Shown piece after piece: positions 23,149 to 33,790 of a stretch of 64,000 nt of DNA. This DNA comes from Trachythela sp. YZ-2020 (taxonomy: Eukaryota > Cnidaria > Anthozoa > Malacalcyonacea > Clavulariidae): contig JADLSH010000393.1 in the NCBI GenBank assembly GCA_016169945.1, forward strand, positions 12,457,001 to 12,521,000. The letters are read 5' to 3'. The position numbers and the translations under genes were made by a program. The stretch's first letter is position 1; each line of letters starts with the position of its first letter. Below the pieces are notes generated by a model. The model did not search any database. It had not been told where the DNA came from and was given only the letters and a program-made list of their open reading frames with translations.

Positions 23149-26100
23149 TTAAACCAAATTGCCGTAAGATTTGTAAATGCTCTGGGCGTAGATATTGCAT
23201 AAGCCAATTTGGAAGTAAGTTATTTGCGGATCAAAGTAAGGTTGCTTCATCCCGACGCAATTTCGATTAAGATGAAAGTAAACATTCCCCTCCTTGTACA
23301 TTATTTCATTGCTTTGATTTGCGCGAAAACCTCTTTTCATTCTCGACACGATGACTAGATCATATGGTGGACGAGCGATGAGACCATCCGGTTTTAATGC
23401 CTGGGAGCATCCATGACAGGAACGTACCATAGGTGAGCAAAACTGCAAGAGATATAAAATAAATTCTCCTACCTTCGGTGTTGGTGGTCCAGGGAAAGCC
23501 ACGGAGGGTGGTAGTGTTTGAGCAGACGGCACCTGTGAAGGTCAGAGAAAGCCATGGAGGGTGATAGTGTTGGAGATGATGGAATCTGTGAAGGTCCAGG
23601 AAAGCCACGGGGGTGGTAGTGTTCGAGCAGACGGCACTTGTGAAGGTCAGGAAAGCCACGGGAGGTGGTAGAACTGGAGATGATGGAATCTGGGAGGCTG
23701 TTGAGACTGATAATCCATGGAAGACAAATTACCGGCATTCCTATAAAACGGCCGCTCACTAATGGGTGTGACCTCCGGTTGGTTAGCAGTTCGACCCCCC
23801 TTGCGTCGAGCTGTGGCTGCTTTACCTCCCTTTTTCCAGTACCACTGCTGCTGTCGAAAGTCATCATAGCGGTTACGTTCATTCTCGCAGGACCTTTTCG
23901 CGAAGCCACTTTAAGTACTTTGCAGTGACACCTACTTTCTCTGCAACAGCAATAGCATGTGAACAGATCTTGGACGCTTTCCAGGCTGGACACTCTTCGC
24001 AAGTCACTTTCCCGTTTTTGCATACATCCACATAGTGCGGTCTTTTCGATGTCTGGCTTTCCACAATATAGGCGATCTTATCGGACGTGCCTGGAGCACA
24101 AACAATTGAACCTTCGCAATTCAAGAGTTTTTCAGCCTTTTCGGTCATGGAGGTTAAGACAGCCGGTTGGACAGATCTGATACTTTCGTCTCCCAGATCG
24201 ACTGAAAGTTGGACCCGCTTCGCTGGAGGAGGTACGTCTGAACATGCGTCATCTGTGTTATCACGACCTGTTGAGGATGCAATCTATATTTGCTTCATTC
24301 GACATTCTTTTCGCATGAAATCTTTTTAGATGCGCTTCCCGTTGTTTTGTATTCATCTTAAACCAATCACTTTGTGACACTTCAAAGGAGGAAAAAGCAG
24401 GTGCCAAACGGTAAGGACCCTTATTAATAACTGCGGAATCCACATCCTCTTTTTGTCGAGAGTAAGATGCCCATCTCACGGCAAAAATCTGCAATTTCGT
24501 TTGTCGAAAATTAACACCGCGTTTTATAAGAGCGTTAGCGGACTCGGGAATGTTCGTATAATATGGAATAGGGGATCACCCAAACCAGCATTCCTGTGAG
24601 CTTCCTTCAACATACTCTCATTCATCATTTCCACCTATAAATATGTGGAAGGTAATGTTAGACACCATGAACTAAAAGTACATGCATATAAACAAGCAGC
24701 TTTGCTTGCTACTACTGATGCTTCCTGGATGCCATATTAATTACTTTCAAAAAAACTTAGAACTTAAAATATAAAGCCAACCTTTTCGTTTATGTATTCA
24801 TAAAATATGGGTGTTTTCCTCTGGAAGGTACTGTTGTTCGTTGGAGTTCCACTTCTTTTAAAGAGAGTAGTTTTGCTCGAAGGTCGTCCTCGTCATCGGC
24901 GTCGAGAAGTCCTTTGGCGAAAAGCGGTATGTTATGTTAATAGATTTGAATTTGAAAACCAGCTGTAAAATTTCTGATTTTCATATACTAGTGCGCAGAT
25001 TTTCACACAAAAGGTTTCTCGCTTAGCTACAATGAATGAACGTAAAAATGTAAAATATTACAAACCTTTCTCCCAAGTGTCTCCGATTTTTCGTCCAAAT
25101 ATGTCAGACAGAATTCTTTCTGCGCTTGATCGGGTACGTTGGACAATCTCAATTGCGTTTTGCAATTATCTCTAAAATGGCTGAAACACCGTAGATGAAC
25201 GGCATACGGAAGTTGTACTTCATCGCTTTGAACAGTTCTTCTTCGCCATCGGTTCCGAAAGCTAAAATTTCTCGAATATCCTTATTGAGACCAACAATCT
25301 TGCTAAAAAGATAGTTATATGAATCGAAGGATTTTGTCTGGCTTAGAAGAATGGGACCAATCATGGTTTGGATGGTTACCACCAACTCGGTTGACAACTT
25401 TTAAGTTTGCGAAAGACGTAACTGTTGCATTGAATTTACCCAGGTTGAATGTTGGATCTGCTCCAAACACCGAGAAACTAACCGGATCTGTACAAAATGT
25501 GGCGACGTCATGAAACTGCCAATCAAACCCTAAGACACATCGCATTTCGGGAGCTCCTATAACTTCCCGTATGAACGGCTGTTCATCACGTTGCAGCTGT
25601 TGTCTCTGCACTGTTCCAAAGAATTAGCAGTGAATCTACATTGTCGTAGCTCTTTGGATTTGTATGTCCGCGCCTGTAGTATTTCGCCTGTGCACGATTT
25701 CGGGGTAGATCACTGATTGAGGAAGCCTTCGTTACGCCACCTTGCTCCTCTTGAGCATCCTGATATGCGTTCTTTGGAGTTTGAGACAAGGATTTACTTT
25801 TCAACGTGCTTACTGTGCTCTCCTTGATTCTTACATAAGGAGTAGAGTGTTTTCTCTTGCAGTTTCCATGCACCATGGGTTCGATTGAATGCTCTTTCCC
25901 GTCAAAGAGATACTGAATGAAAATCCATCTGGGGAAACCTGCCAAAAAATGAGTAATATTTCTGAGATTTTTCATGTCATTGATTGCTCGCGATGGAAAG
26001 ACGCTATAACATACATTCTATGCAAATGACAGTTTTTGAAACACCTTTTTACAAAATTTAGCTATGGGCGAAGAAACTATGAATTAAAATCAAAGTATCG

Positions 26101-26840
26101 TCAATCGGCTTCAGGAGTGTTTCCAGAATTTCGGCTGGACATTTAATTGTCGTTGTCCACTCGTATACCGGGAGAGATTCGTCCCCATTATAATGCTGTC
26201 CTGGAAGTCTAAACGCCATCAAAGAATATGCAACTGTCGGATTGACATCGACATAAGCATCGAGAGAAGAGTTTAGCTGGGGTGGGGGGTGGGGGTGTTG
26301 TTATCAGACCGACCAATTGCTGATAGAGACTTCACTATGACATATATGGAAAAAAAGTGGTGTAACTTTTCGAAGTATGCACATTTGGGGGGGGGGGGGG
26401 TGTTTCTTCATGCAAATGGGGATCCTCCCCTCAGAAATGTTTTGTATTGTTGAGCGCCCTAGACTTAATTTTGTGCAATTTCAATCTGATTTTTGCTCTT
26501 TTTAAGACAAATATTTGGTTCATAATCAAATTCGCCATATGCAAGACAAGTGCAAATAAAATGTGAGCTGTGTACTTACAAGGTTGCTACATTAGAGTTT
26601 GCAGTTTCCAACAGTAGTTGAAGCCGACAGTCTCCAAACATATTTTGGTGGTCCCCTAGTTTTGTGTTTGTTGCATCAGGCGAATTAATCCTTATATACA
26701 TCAGATACATTATACCGAATAACATGCAAGATTTACCTGTCGCTTTGTGTTGGTTTGTCAAAAGCAGGTGGTAAACTGTCATTGCTAATATCCGAATCCG
26801 ATGTCTTAGAACTATCAGACTCCACATCATCTGCAACCAT
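23149..26840 (-). pseudogene. MULE-type transposase with SWIM zinc finger, multi-exon and frameshifted
   Basis: Read on the minus strand. A possible first exon (ATG at 26,840, Asp/Ser-rich, donor CAG|GTAAAT at 26,736) is followed by an exon near 26,100-26,270 and then the core. The core has GADPTFNLGKFNATVTSF with the first catalytic Asp (about 25,458), SQTKSFDSYNYLFSKIVGL, and FGTDGEEELFKAMKY with the second Asp (about 25,250). In another frame follow AVHLRCFSHFRDNC, the HxxCxxH-like end of the MULE domain, and DIFGRKIGDTWEKG. An intron with donor at about 25,067 and acceptor at about 24,917 joins to LLDADDEDDLRAKLLSLKEV. Then come NIPESANALIKR, a SWIM finger CEECPAWKASKICSH (about 24,000) and a Cys-rich C-terminus (VRSCHGCSQALKP; NVYFHLNRNCVGMKQPYF) ending at 23,149. 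Frames break near 25,600, 25,370, 25,190, 24,560 and 23,880. It would cut TIRs and reinsert the element, making 9-bp duplications. Confidence 0.82.
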
Positions 26841-27080
26841 TTTTCTTGAGAGTTAGAAAGAGATACAAGTCAAATCTATACGATCAAATCAATTTCCGAA
26901 TGGTACGAGTATACGTGCCCATTATAGGCAAGAACTAAGATTACATTCATTTTATTGTGCATGGGGGAGCATTGATATATTTCATGAAACAATTTTTAAA
27001 TCATGATTTGTATATTTATCCCTGCCGAAGGAAGAATTAAAATTAAAGTCTGATTGTGTACGTATAGCGTATACTTACTT

Positions 27081-27416
27081 TTTATTGAAATCATTCAAAT
27101 CACTTTGGCAAGTATCGCTGTCGTCAGGCGAGTCGTCAATCGTTATCTATGTCGAAAGGAAAATGTTAAAATAGTACAAAAATTTCTTTTAGTACAAAAC
27201 TGTTCGAGCTGTAAAACGATGGACAATAACAGTCTTCCAGATGAGCTATAAGATTTAGTCTTATACGATTTATATGAATCTATAATCAGTCTAAGATATA
27301 AAGCTATATAATACACCACCTGTTCAACTTGATTTTCATGTAGTATTTCGATATCATTATCATCATCGAACTCATCAGATGTGTCATGATGCGGCCTCTG
27401 CACTTTGAAAGATTCA
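27081..27416 (-). other. Two acidic exons between kinase and transposase
   Basis: Minus-strand exon 27,320-27,416 lies between an AG acceptor and CAG|GTGGTG and reads ESFKVQRPHHDTSDEFDDDN... Exon 27,081-27,150 lies between CATAG and AAAAA|GTAAGT and reads ITIDDSPDDSDTCQSDLND. Both are rich in Asp, Ser and Glu, like the exon starting at 26,840, and could be successive exons of one transcript. Exact exon limits are inferred by eye. Confidence 0.45.
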
Positions 27417-27479
27417 CTAGATTGCGCACAGAAAACATAGAACTTGTTGAACAGAATGTTAAACATAGAACAGAATGTT

Positions 27480-28584
27480 TAAATTGAGGTTTCCATTTCC
27501 AACCATAAATCTTTTGTTTTCACCATCAGAGGAATTTCCAAGGATTTTTTTTTATTTGGAGCAATTCCCCCTGACCCTATTTTATTCAGATTTATGTGGT
27601 AATTCAGAACTTTTTTTAGAAATCCCCCTCCCCCCCCCGCCCTCCTTCCCCACAAAATGAAATATTGAGGTGGCTCGATGTGTAGTAAAACATCGTTTTG
27701 AGCAATAATATCATGAAGTTTAAGTGTATTACTGACATTACTGGCTGTTAAACCGAGATAATTTTTCAGCGTTTTCAATGGTTGTATTTCCAAAACAAGA
27801 TATTTAACAGACGAAAAAGATATGAACGAAAACGAGACGAAGAAAAGTTATGAATATATAATTAGGTGTTATAGTTTCAAACGGCTATGAATCGCTTGTA
27901 TTATGTTCTATACTACAAAAATCTAGCTTATATTACTAGTATTTGCATGCTGATTCTGAGGCTGGTCTAGTTTGATCTTGATATAAAATACACTGAAATT
28001 AGTAACCGACAAAATCATAGTCTCTACTAGTACAGTAGTACTCTAGATTCGGCGTCGGCAAAAATTATATTTTGACACCTTAGCAACACAGTCGAAATTA
28101 CCAAAACTGCCGGTTCTCCTTGAATTTTGAAGTTATGGACCAGGAAATATATCTATGAAGAGAGATTTTGACGACGATTTCGATGGTGGTATTGCGAAAA
28201 CAAGACTTTTCACAAAAGAAAAGTTATCAACGAAATTATATATTTAATTTACTTTCACGCAGGTTATGAATCCCGCGTATTATGATTTATGTTGTCTACT
28301 AGTCTACAGTCTACAGAAATTTAGCTGACGACTGAGCTGATATAAACTAGAAAATTCGAACGGTTGTACGTTTATCTTGATAGCGTACACTGAACCGAAG
28401 TTAAGAGCTTTCAAACTTATAGAGCACACGGGGGTCAAAAGACTATACCACCTGCTGGCAAAAAGTTAAATTTTTTTGAACAAAAATACCGCGCAGACTC
28501 TGACTACCTCGGGAGTAATACTGTATAATTATATAGTTTAAACTATATAGTTAGTCCTAGAATATACTAATACAATGGCTACGT
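27480..28584. other. Probable intronic or intergenic sequence inside the transposon
   Basis: AT-rich with a C-rich tract at about 27,625-27,650. No conserved protein recognised. Confidence 0.35.
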
Positions 28585-29677
28585 ACCTGCTTATTTGCTC
28601 CGTTGGCGTTGTTTTCAACTGACTGAAATTGATTTTTCAAATTAACTTGTAGACTGTCAAAACGTCCTTAGCACTTGGCCTTAATGATGGCTCGAATTCT
28701 GTGCACGCTTCGTAGATTTCCGCAAGACGCTTCCATTCATTACTCTGCTTTAATACATATTTCTCCTGGGCTATTGGCTTTGTTTCGCCTTCAAGAAATC
28801 TTCCAGGGATTTTCCAGCCTGCTTCATCTTTATATTGATCTGAAAAGGATGCTTCAAACCAGGATTTATTAAATTGAACAACACCATTCCATACGCCCAT
28901 ATATCTGCTTTCTTTAAATCTTCAACTGACGCGGCAGGCAACTGAAAATCGTTTACTAAAAGTTCCGGAGCCATGAAAACCGGAGTTCCCTGTTAACTTG
29001 ATTTGTCTTGGAATAAAGAATAGTGTTGGTGCGAATATCTTGCGATCTGCTTTCTCCAAAATCTGTAAGTTTGCAAATCAAAGGTGTCTTACGGCTGATT
29101 TCTTCAATTTTGGCAGGGTCGGTTAGCTGACAATAATGCTGGTTTGAGACTAAAATATTGGCAGGCTTTAAATCTCTGTGAGTAATGCCACTTTCGTGTA
29201 GGTATTGTAGTCCAGACGCGACGTCGCTAGCTGCCCGATAAAACACTTGTTTGTCTATGTTTGCGCACGAGTTTTTGTCCAAGTTCAAGAGGAGATCCGC
29301 CAAACAGTTCACTTTAGCCCTTAGACCGAACGGCTTAAAATCAAAATATACATATTCTAGCAGTAGCGCGTACTCGTCGTCACAGATCCCTTTAAACTCT
29401 ACAATGTTACGATGAACAAGATTGTTCAAAAGTTTGGCCTCCTTTAACATTTTTCTTCGTGTTTCTTCTTCGTCTCCTGCGCCAAATAGCTTCTTAACAA
29501 CGACTTTTGGTGACACGACGGAATTTCAGCAGTAAAATTGTTGAAAAGCCCTTGTGCTATTTCATCTTTATTAATGAAATCAGCAAAATGGAAGCATGGT
29601 AGCCCTTCAACTTCAAGTGTCGGAGAAGTTGTTGAAAAATCATCAGTTTGAGAAACTAAGTTGCCAAATATCGACAT
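28585..29677 (-). pseudogene. Serine/threonine-type protein kinase carried by the Mutator-like element
   Basis: From the first in-frame ATG (29,677) the minus strand reads MSIFGNLVSQTDD and CFHFADFINKDEI. The nucleotide-binding Gly loop looks degenerate (AQGLFNNFTA). After a frame change near 29,520 come VVVKKL (ATP-anchoring Lys), EAKLLNNLVHRNIVEF, LLLEYVYFDF, GITHRDLKPANILVSN (catalytic loop HRDLKPAN) and LICKLTDFGESRS (DFG). A frame change near 28,994 leads into FMAPELL (APE motif) and DIWAYGMVLFNLINPG. A third near 28,795 gives the C-lobe end, YEACTEFEPSLRPSAKDVL. A short downstream exon ends in CAG|GTACGT at about 28,585. All catalytic motifs survive, but three frameshifts break the frame. 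It lies in the same orientation as the transposase and about 0.4 kb from the right TIR, which would have to hold its promoter. Confidence 0.85.
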
Positions 29678-30057
29678 CTTCCCAACTTTGAAATCACAGT
29701 CAGATCTTGATCTCCGTTGCAATTCCCATGCATTTACATATTGCCCAGACACGAGCAACACAATGTAGCAAATTTGTTACATTGAATGTCAGTTGTGACA
29801 TTGAATGTAGCTAATTAAGTTGTGACACGAATGTTGATATGTCTATTATTGTTGCATGCGTAAGTCCTGAGATGTGGTAAATTTATAGGTCTGGTGAGAA
29901 TTATTTGATCGACATTTGGCGCATAAAAGCGCTTGAATATATTTGGGGTTTGGAAATAATTGTAGGTAGAATTCATACAAAAGAAGTGGCAATCCTAGTT
30001 GAATTGATACTGCAGTACTAGTACTTGAAAAATCCTTAAATTGTTATTACAACCGAC

Positions 30058-30602
30058 TTAAAGGGCAATGTCACCGATTTTTGAGGAATTCTGACTCTCT
30101 CAAAACTTGTACAAAACTGAGAAAGAATGGCTGTAATTACAAAATAAAGCAATAACAAACACAAAAAGCGTATTACTCTTATGTCATACATAAATCCATT
30201 TACGATGTTTATTTTCAGAATTACAGTTCACACTGTAAATAAAATGCATTTTTAGTCAAATATGGGTGACATTGCCTCTTTAATTTCGCAAATAATTGTC
30301 AGTATAATAGAAATTATTAAATTATAATTTATTATTAAATTAAAAAATTATAAATTATTATTATCGCGACATTTATGCTATCATCCGCGTTTTATCCCCC
30401 ATCCGCATTTTCCCATCCGCGTTTTATCCCCCATCCGCATTTTCCCATCCGCGTTTTATCCCCCATCCGCCTTTTCCCATCCGCGTTTTATCCCCCATCC
30501 GCATTTTCTCATCCGTATTTTCTCATCCGCATCCGTATCCGCCATCCGCATCCGCCATCCGCATCCGCCATCCGCATCCGTATCCGCCCTTTATCCCTAC
30601 CC
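30058..30602 (-). repeat. Right terminal inverted repeat of the Mutator-like element
   Basis: Reverse complement of the left TIR. Its satellite part (about 30,378-30,600) has CATCCGCGTTTTATCCCCC units followed by GCATCCGCCATCC units ending in TTTATCCCTACCC. The AT-rich segment and TTAA-flanked MITE match the left arm closely except for the missing 155 bp. Similarity between the arms stops exactly at the inner TTAA. Confidence 0.9.
30062..30279. mobile_element. TTAA-flanked MITE in the right TIR (shorter copy)
   Basis: Ends AGGGCAATGTCACC and GGTGACATTGCCTCT lie between TTAA at 30,058-30,061 and 30,280-30,283. The sequence is nearly the same as the left copy apart from an internal deletion. 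Confidence 0.75.
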
Positions 30603-30611
30603 CATCGCGTG
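30603..30611 (+). repeat. Right target-site duplication CATCGCGTG
   Basis: Perfect 9-bp match to 21,712-21,720. Confidence 0.9.
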
Positions 30612-30635
30612 ACCCCCCGGAAAGTTTACACTATG

Positions 30636-31271
30636 CAGTCCTCGCAATTTTGATAAATCTTCGGCGGCAAAAAATTGCCGCCGATATTTCGAAGTTCGGC
30701 GGCAGTTCGGCGGCAATTTTTTTGTCTCTTATAAAATGACACTGACTTTGACAGAGAACTGAATTATTTTATAGTATTCTCTTGACTCTACTGATTAAAA
30801 GTGTTTGATATTCGAAGAAACGTTGTTTCACACACAATAACATTGAGACCAGCTATCAATCTTTTAGTTTTAACTTTGTTACACTACGGACGTTGTTCTA
30901 AAATTGTTGCACATGGACGAAACCAAACCCGTCGTTACACGTGGCCAGCGGTGTGTATGTTTGGTGGAACTTGAAGTTACATGAAGTATATCAGAACTAC
31001 TTTCGATGTATTTTAAAATAAGCCACAAAAATAAAAGTGTTCACAAAAGAATAGTTCACTTTCCCGAATTATTTTCTGTGAAGTGAACTACAAATAATTA
31101 AAATCATAATCATATGTTCATACTTGGAAGAATTAATCGAATTGAGAAGGCAGTGAAGCATCATCAGTGACACAAAAATTCGTCGGCGGCAAAAAATTGC
31201 CGCCGATAATTTAATCTTCGGCGGCATTATCGGCGGCAATTGCCTTTTGCCGCCGAAAATTGCGAGGACTG
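30636..31271. mobile_element. 636-bp MITE with CGGCGGC hairpin ends
   Basis: Inverted ends CAGTCCTCGCAATTTT are followed on both sides by clusters of TTCGGCGGCAAAA and its complement, so each end can fold on itself. ACTATG occurs directly on both sides (30,630-30,635 and 31,272-31,277), suggesting a 6-bp duplication. The superfamily is unclear. No coding capacity. Confidence 0.78.
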
Positions 31272-31434
31272 ACTATGATGCCTGATGCCCAGAGGAGGAA
31301 TGAGGGTCTTCCCGAAATGCAACGCGCGCCGGGGCGGTTTATCATATATACTCAATTTCTCGGCCTGCTCCGTCATTGTTCGATTGTTGCTCGCTGCGTT
31401 CACAACTCAGAGATTAAAAGTAAAATATTAAAAA

Positions 31435-32510
31435 ATGGCGAGTTTTCGCAGTATTACTGGAATGAAAGCTTCTGAATTAGATGGACATGAACTTCTTTAT
31501 GTTCATTGTGTGTCGAAAAACCCTGTGAATATGATCACAGATGGATTACCGTGCGTTCAACTAGAATGCTGCGAGGTTCATATAAGTTTTATGGATAGTT
31601 TGGACATTCGACGAACAGCATCAGTTGTTAAAGGCATAAAAGTCGAAGAAATGTTCGCTCATTGTAGTAGCCCTGCATTGATAGAAGTGCATACCAGTTG
31701 CGTTTTCAAGGTGAGATGATTTAAACGCATGCTTTTAATACTGTATATACATAATTTTGATTGAAATACATTTTGTATATTTCCAAAAAATAGAAACTTT
31801 AAAAACAGATAAGAAATACATACAATGTGTTTACAGTACATAAATATCTTTGAATAAGAAAGGATTTACTCAGTAAAAATGTAGTGAAAATTGATTATAA
31901 TATATAAATATATTTGATATAATTCAGGGCATAAAATATATTTATTGTTTTTTATATTAATATTAAACACGTCATTGTTAGACTGATATTTAAGTCCTTT
32001 ACCTTGACTTTGTTGTTATGTTCCTACTCAATGTGTTTCTTACTTCCATGTGTAGTTCCATGACCCCATTGAAATCAGGGATGGATGTGGCTGGCTATGT
32101 AATATTGTCATGTTGTGGGAGTTTGATATTTTACCATCACCAACATCCCAAGCAGTCCCTCCAGGTGACCTGGATATTTACAGAACGAAGACCTGTCTAG
32201 TGGTGCTAGTGTTGGTGAAACTGAGGCAGTGAATGTAAATGAAGTTGAGGAAATTCAACAATTGACAGAAATTTTGGATGTGGAAAATACTGCCTTTGGT
32301 GATGAGGACAATAGTTCGGATGTTATATCTATGTATTCTGAAAAGTTTGTTGTTGTTGGATCTTGGCAAGAGAACTGATACCAAGCGGCGCTCACAAGGT
32401 GCACGTGGAGAAGGTCATCAAACCTAGAGTTGACATTCAAAGCGGAACATGAACCAGACTCACAATGTTTGAGACACAAATGCATTGAAATTTTTAGTGT
32501 TTCACAATGA
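31435..32510 (+). pseudogene. Unrecognised multi-exon gene of the 3.1-kb element
   Basis: The first exon (ATG 31,435) reads MASFRSITGMKASELDGHEL and ends at a plausible donor TTCAAG|GTGAGA at about 31,711. A second exon after the AG at about 32,055 reads FHDPIEIRDGCGWLCNIVML. A frame change near 32,185 leads into an acidic segment (VEEIQQLTEILDVENTAF) and then WQEN with a stop. Weak similarity beyond it (FKAEHEPDSQC) reminds me of HIRAN-like domains, which bind DNA ends, but I cannot support that. It lies in head-to-head-like opposition to the SANT gene within the same element. Confidence 0.45.
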
Positions 32511-32570
32511 CAACTGGCATATAATTGGCTATTATATTATATTATATTATACTATTTTATATTATATTGG

Positions 32571-32755
32571 GTGGTATTCTTGGTGGTGGTGGGGGCGGTA
32601 TTCTTGGTGTTGGTAGGGATGCCGAGGGTGGTGGTGCCGAGGGTGGTGGTGGTGCCAAGGGTGGTGGTGGTGCCGTGGGTGGTGGGAGTGCTGAGGGTGG
32701 TGGTGGTGCCAAGGGTGGTAGTGATGGGGGTGCCGAGGGTGGTGGTGGCCTCTTA
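32571..32755 (+). repeat. GGTGGTGCCGAGGGTGGTGG minisatellite
   Basis: Purine-rich GGTGGT/GCC-AAGGGT units repeat about a dozen times inside the 3.1-kb element. The Gly-rich and Pro/His-rich frames across it are compositional. Confidence 0.85.
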
Positions 32756-33213
32756 TCAATTACTAGTTCTGCTAAACTGTCAGATAATGTCAAACCAAAA
32801 TGGATTTCAGCATCTTCCAATGTTGCAAACTTTTTCCTGTACACAACAGTTACTCGTGATCGCAGACGGCAATCTATATAAAAGGCATGAAAACAAGAAT
32901 GAAGTAACATCATATCTATGATTGAATAATATTTAAAAAACATCCTTGATCTTACTCTTTTTATACTAAGGGCTTTCAAAATAAGCCGGCAGTCGCTGGG
33001 TTACTTTGAGCTTTACCGCTGGGTTACTATGAGCTTTACCGCTGGCAACTGTGACCTGTTGGTCAAATTTTAGAACAATTTCAATAACAGACAACTTAAA
33101 ATCCACATTACCGCCTGCTAATTTATTATCACAACAGTCTATATTGAACTAATTCTGAAATCCCTGTATATTTATATTAATGAATTAGACATCTAACAGT
33201 AGCATTAACTTAC

Positions 33214-33790
33214 TTGATAAGAGAATGTTAGAAGAAGTACCACATTTAATATGTTTGGCACCATCGTCCCAGAAACTGTTCTTTTTACCAAATGCTGGCC
33301 ACTCTCCAACAGACATTTTTCCATATTTTGGATCTGTTTTGGCAATCACTATGAACTCAACAAATGCCTTGTCTTCCTCAAAGGTCCATTGATGAAATTT
33401 TACTGGGGACTTCTTTGTAGGAGTAAGTTTCCTCTTTTTGGATATCTTTCTACTAGGAAACTACAAATAAAACCGATTCTACATTCAATTATTAAATACG
33501 AAATAGCTTTCAGTTGAACAACAGTTGACACACTGTATTTATATTTATCTGTATATATATACAGCAAGTGCTATAAATGAAACCTTTGTATAATTTTTAC
33601 CTTTGGTGACATTCCAGGACTCTGAAACAAAGCTCGACTGGATGATGAATTCTCCGTACGTGCAACTCTTTGTGACTTGTTCACAGGTTTTCCCGGCGTA
33701 TCTCCTTTTAATAGAAATATATGCCCTCTTGGCAATATCATTTTCCTCATCAACAATGTCAATAATATTATAAACATTTTTTCCCGAATT
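33214..33790 (-). pseudogene. Myb/SANT-like DNA-binding protein of the 3.1-kb element
   Basis: On the minus strand an exon at 33,601-33,788 (after TTCTAG) reads NVYNIIDIVDEENDIAKRAY and then, in another frame, PVNKSQRVARTENSSSSRAL to SPGMSPK at a donor AAAG|GTAAAA. The next exon (33,214-33,460, between TTTGTAG and CAA|GTAAGT) joins in phase and carries a basic stretch, ISKKRKLTPTKKSP, and a SANT-like helix set, QWTFEEDKAFVEF to VGEWPAFGKKNSFWDDGAKH. The spaced Trp residues fit Myb/SANT-like domains that help transposases recognise TIRs in several DNA transposon families. One frameshift in the first exon indicates decay. Confidence 0.6.

Larger units (their letters stand above)
21721..30602 (-). 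mobile_element. 8.9-kb Mutator-like transposon carrying a kinase and a SWIM/MULE transposase
   Basis: The element starts GGGTAGGGATAAAGGGCGGA and ends with its reverse complement. It has long terminal inverted repeats (21,721-22,470 and 30,061-30,602) and a perfect 9-bp duplication CATCGCGTG on both sides, the size typical of Mutator-like elements. Both genes inside lie on the minus strand: a protein kinase nearest the right TIR (28,585-29,677) and a MULE-type transposase with SWIM finger and Cys-rich tail (23,149-26,840), with acidic exons between. Several frameshifts in both genes suggest it is no longer autonomous, or that the assembly has indel errors. The identity of the element follows directly from TIRs, TSD and transposase. 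Confidence 0.88.

Noticed and set aside
23469..24023. 184-codon minus-strand frame overlapping the SWIM exon
   Set aside because: Shadow of the transposase C-terminal exon in another frame, with repeated GTGGTAGTG words; the SWIM frame is the real one.
27479..27793. 104-codon minus-strand frame within the Mutator-like element
   Set aside because: Contains a poly-Gly run from a C-rich tract and has no domain or splice support.
32525..32979. Gly-rich, Pro-rich and His-rich frames
   Set aside because: All arise from the GGTGGTGCC minisatellite; composition only.
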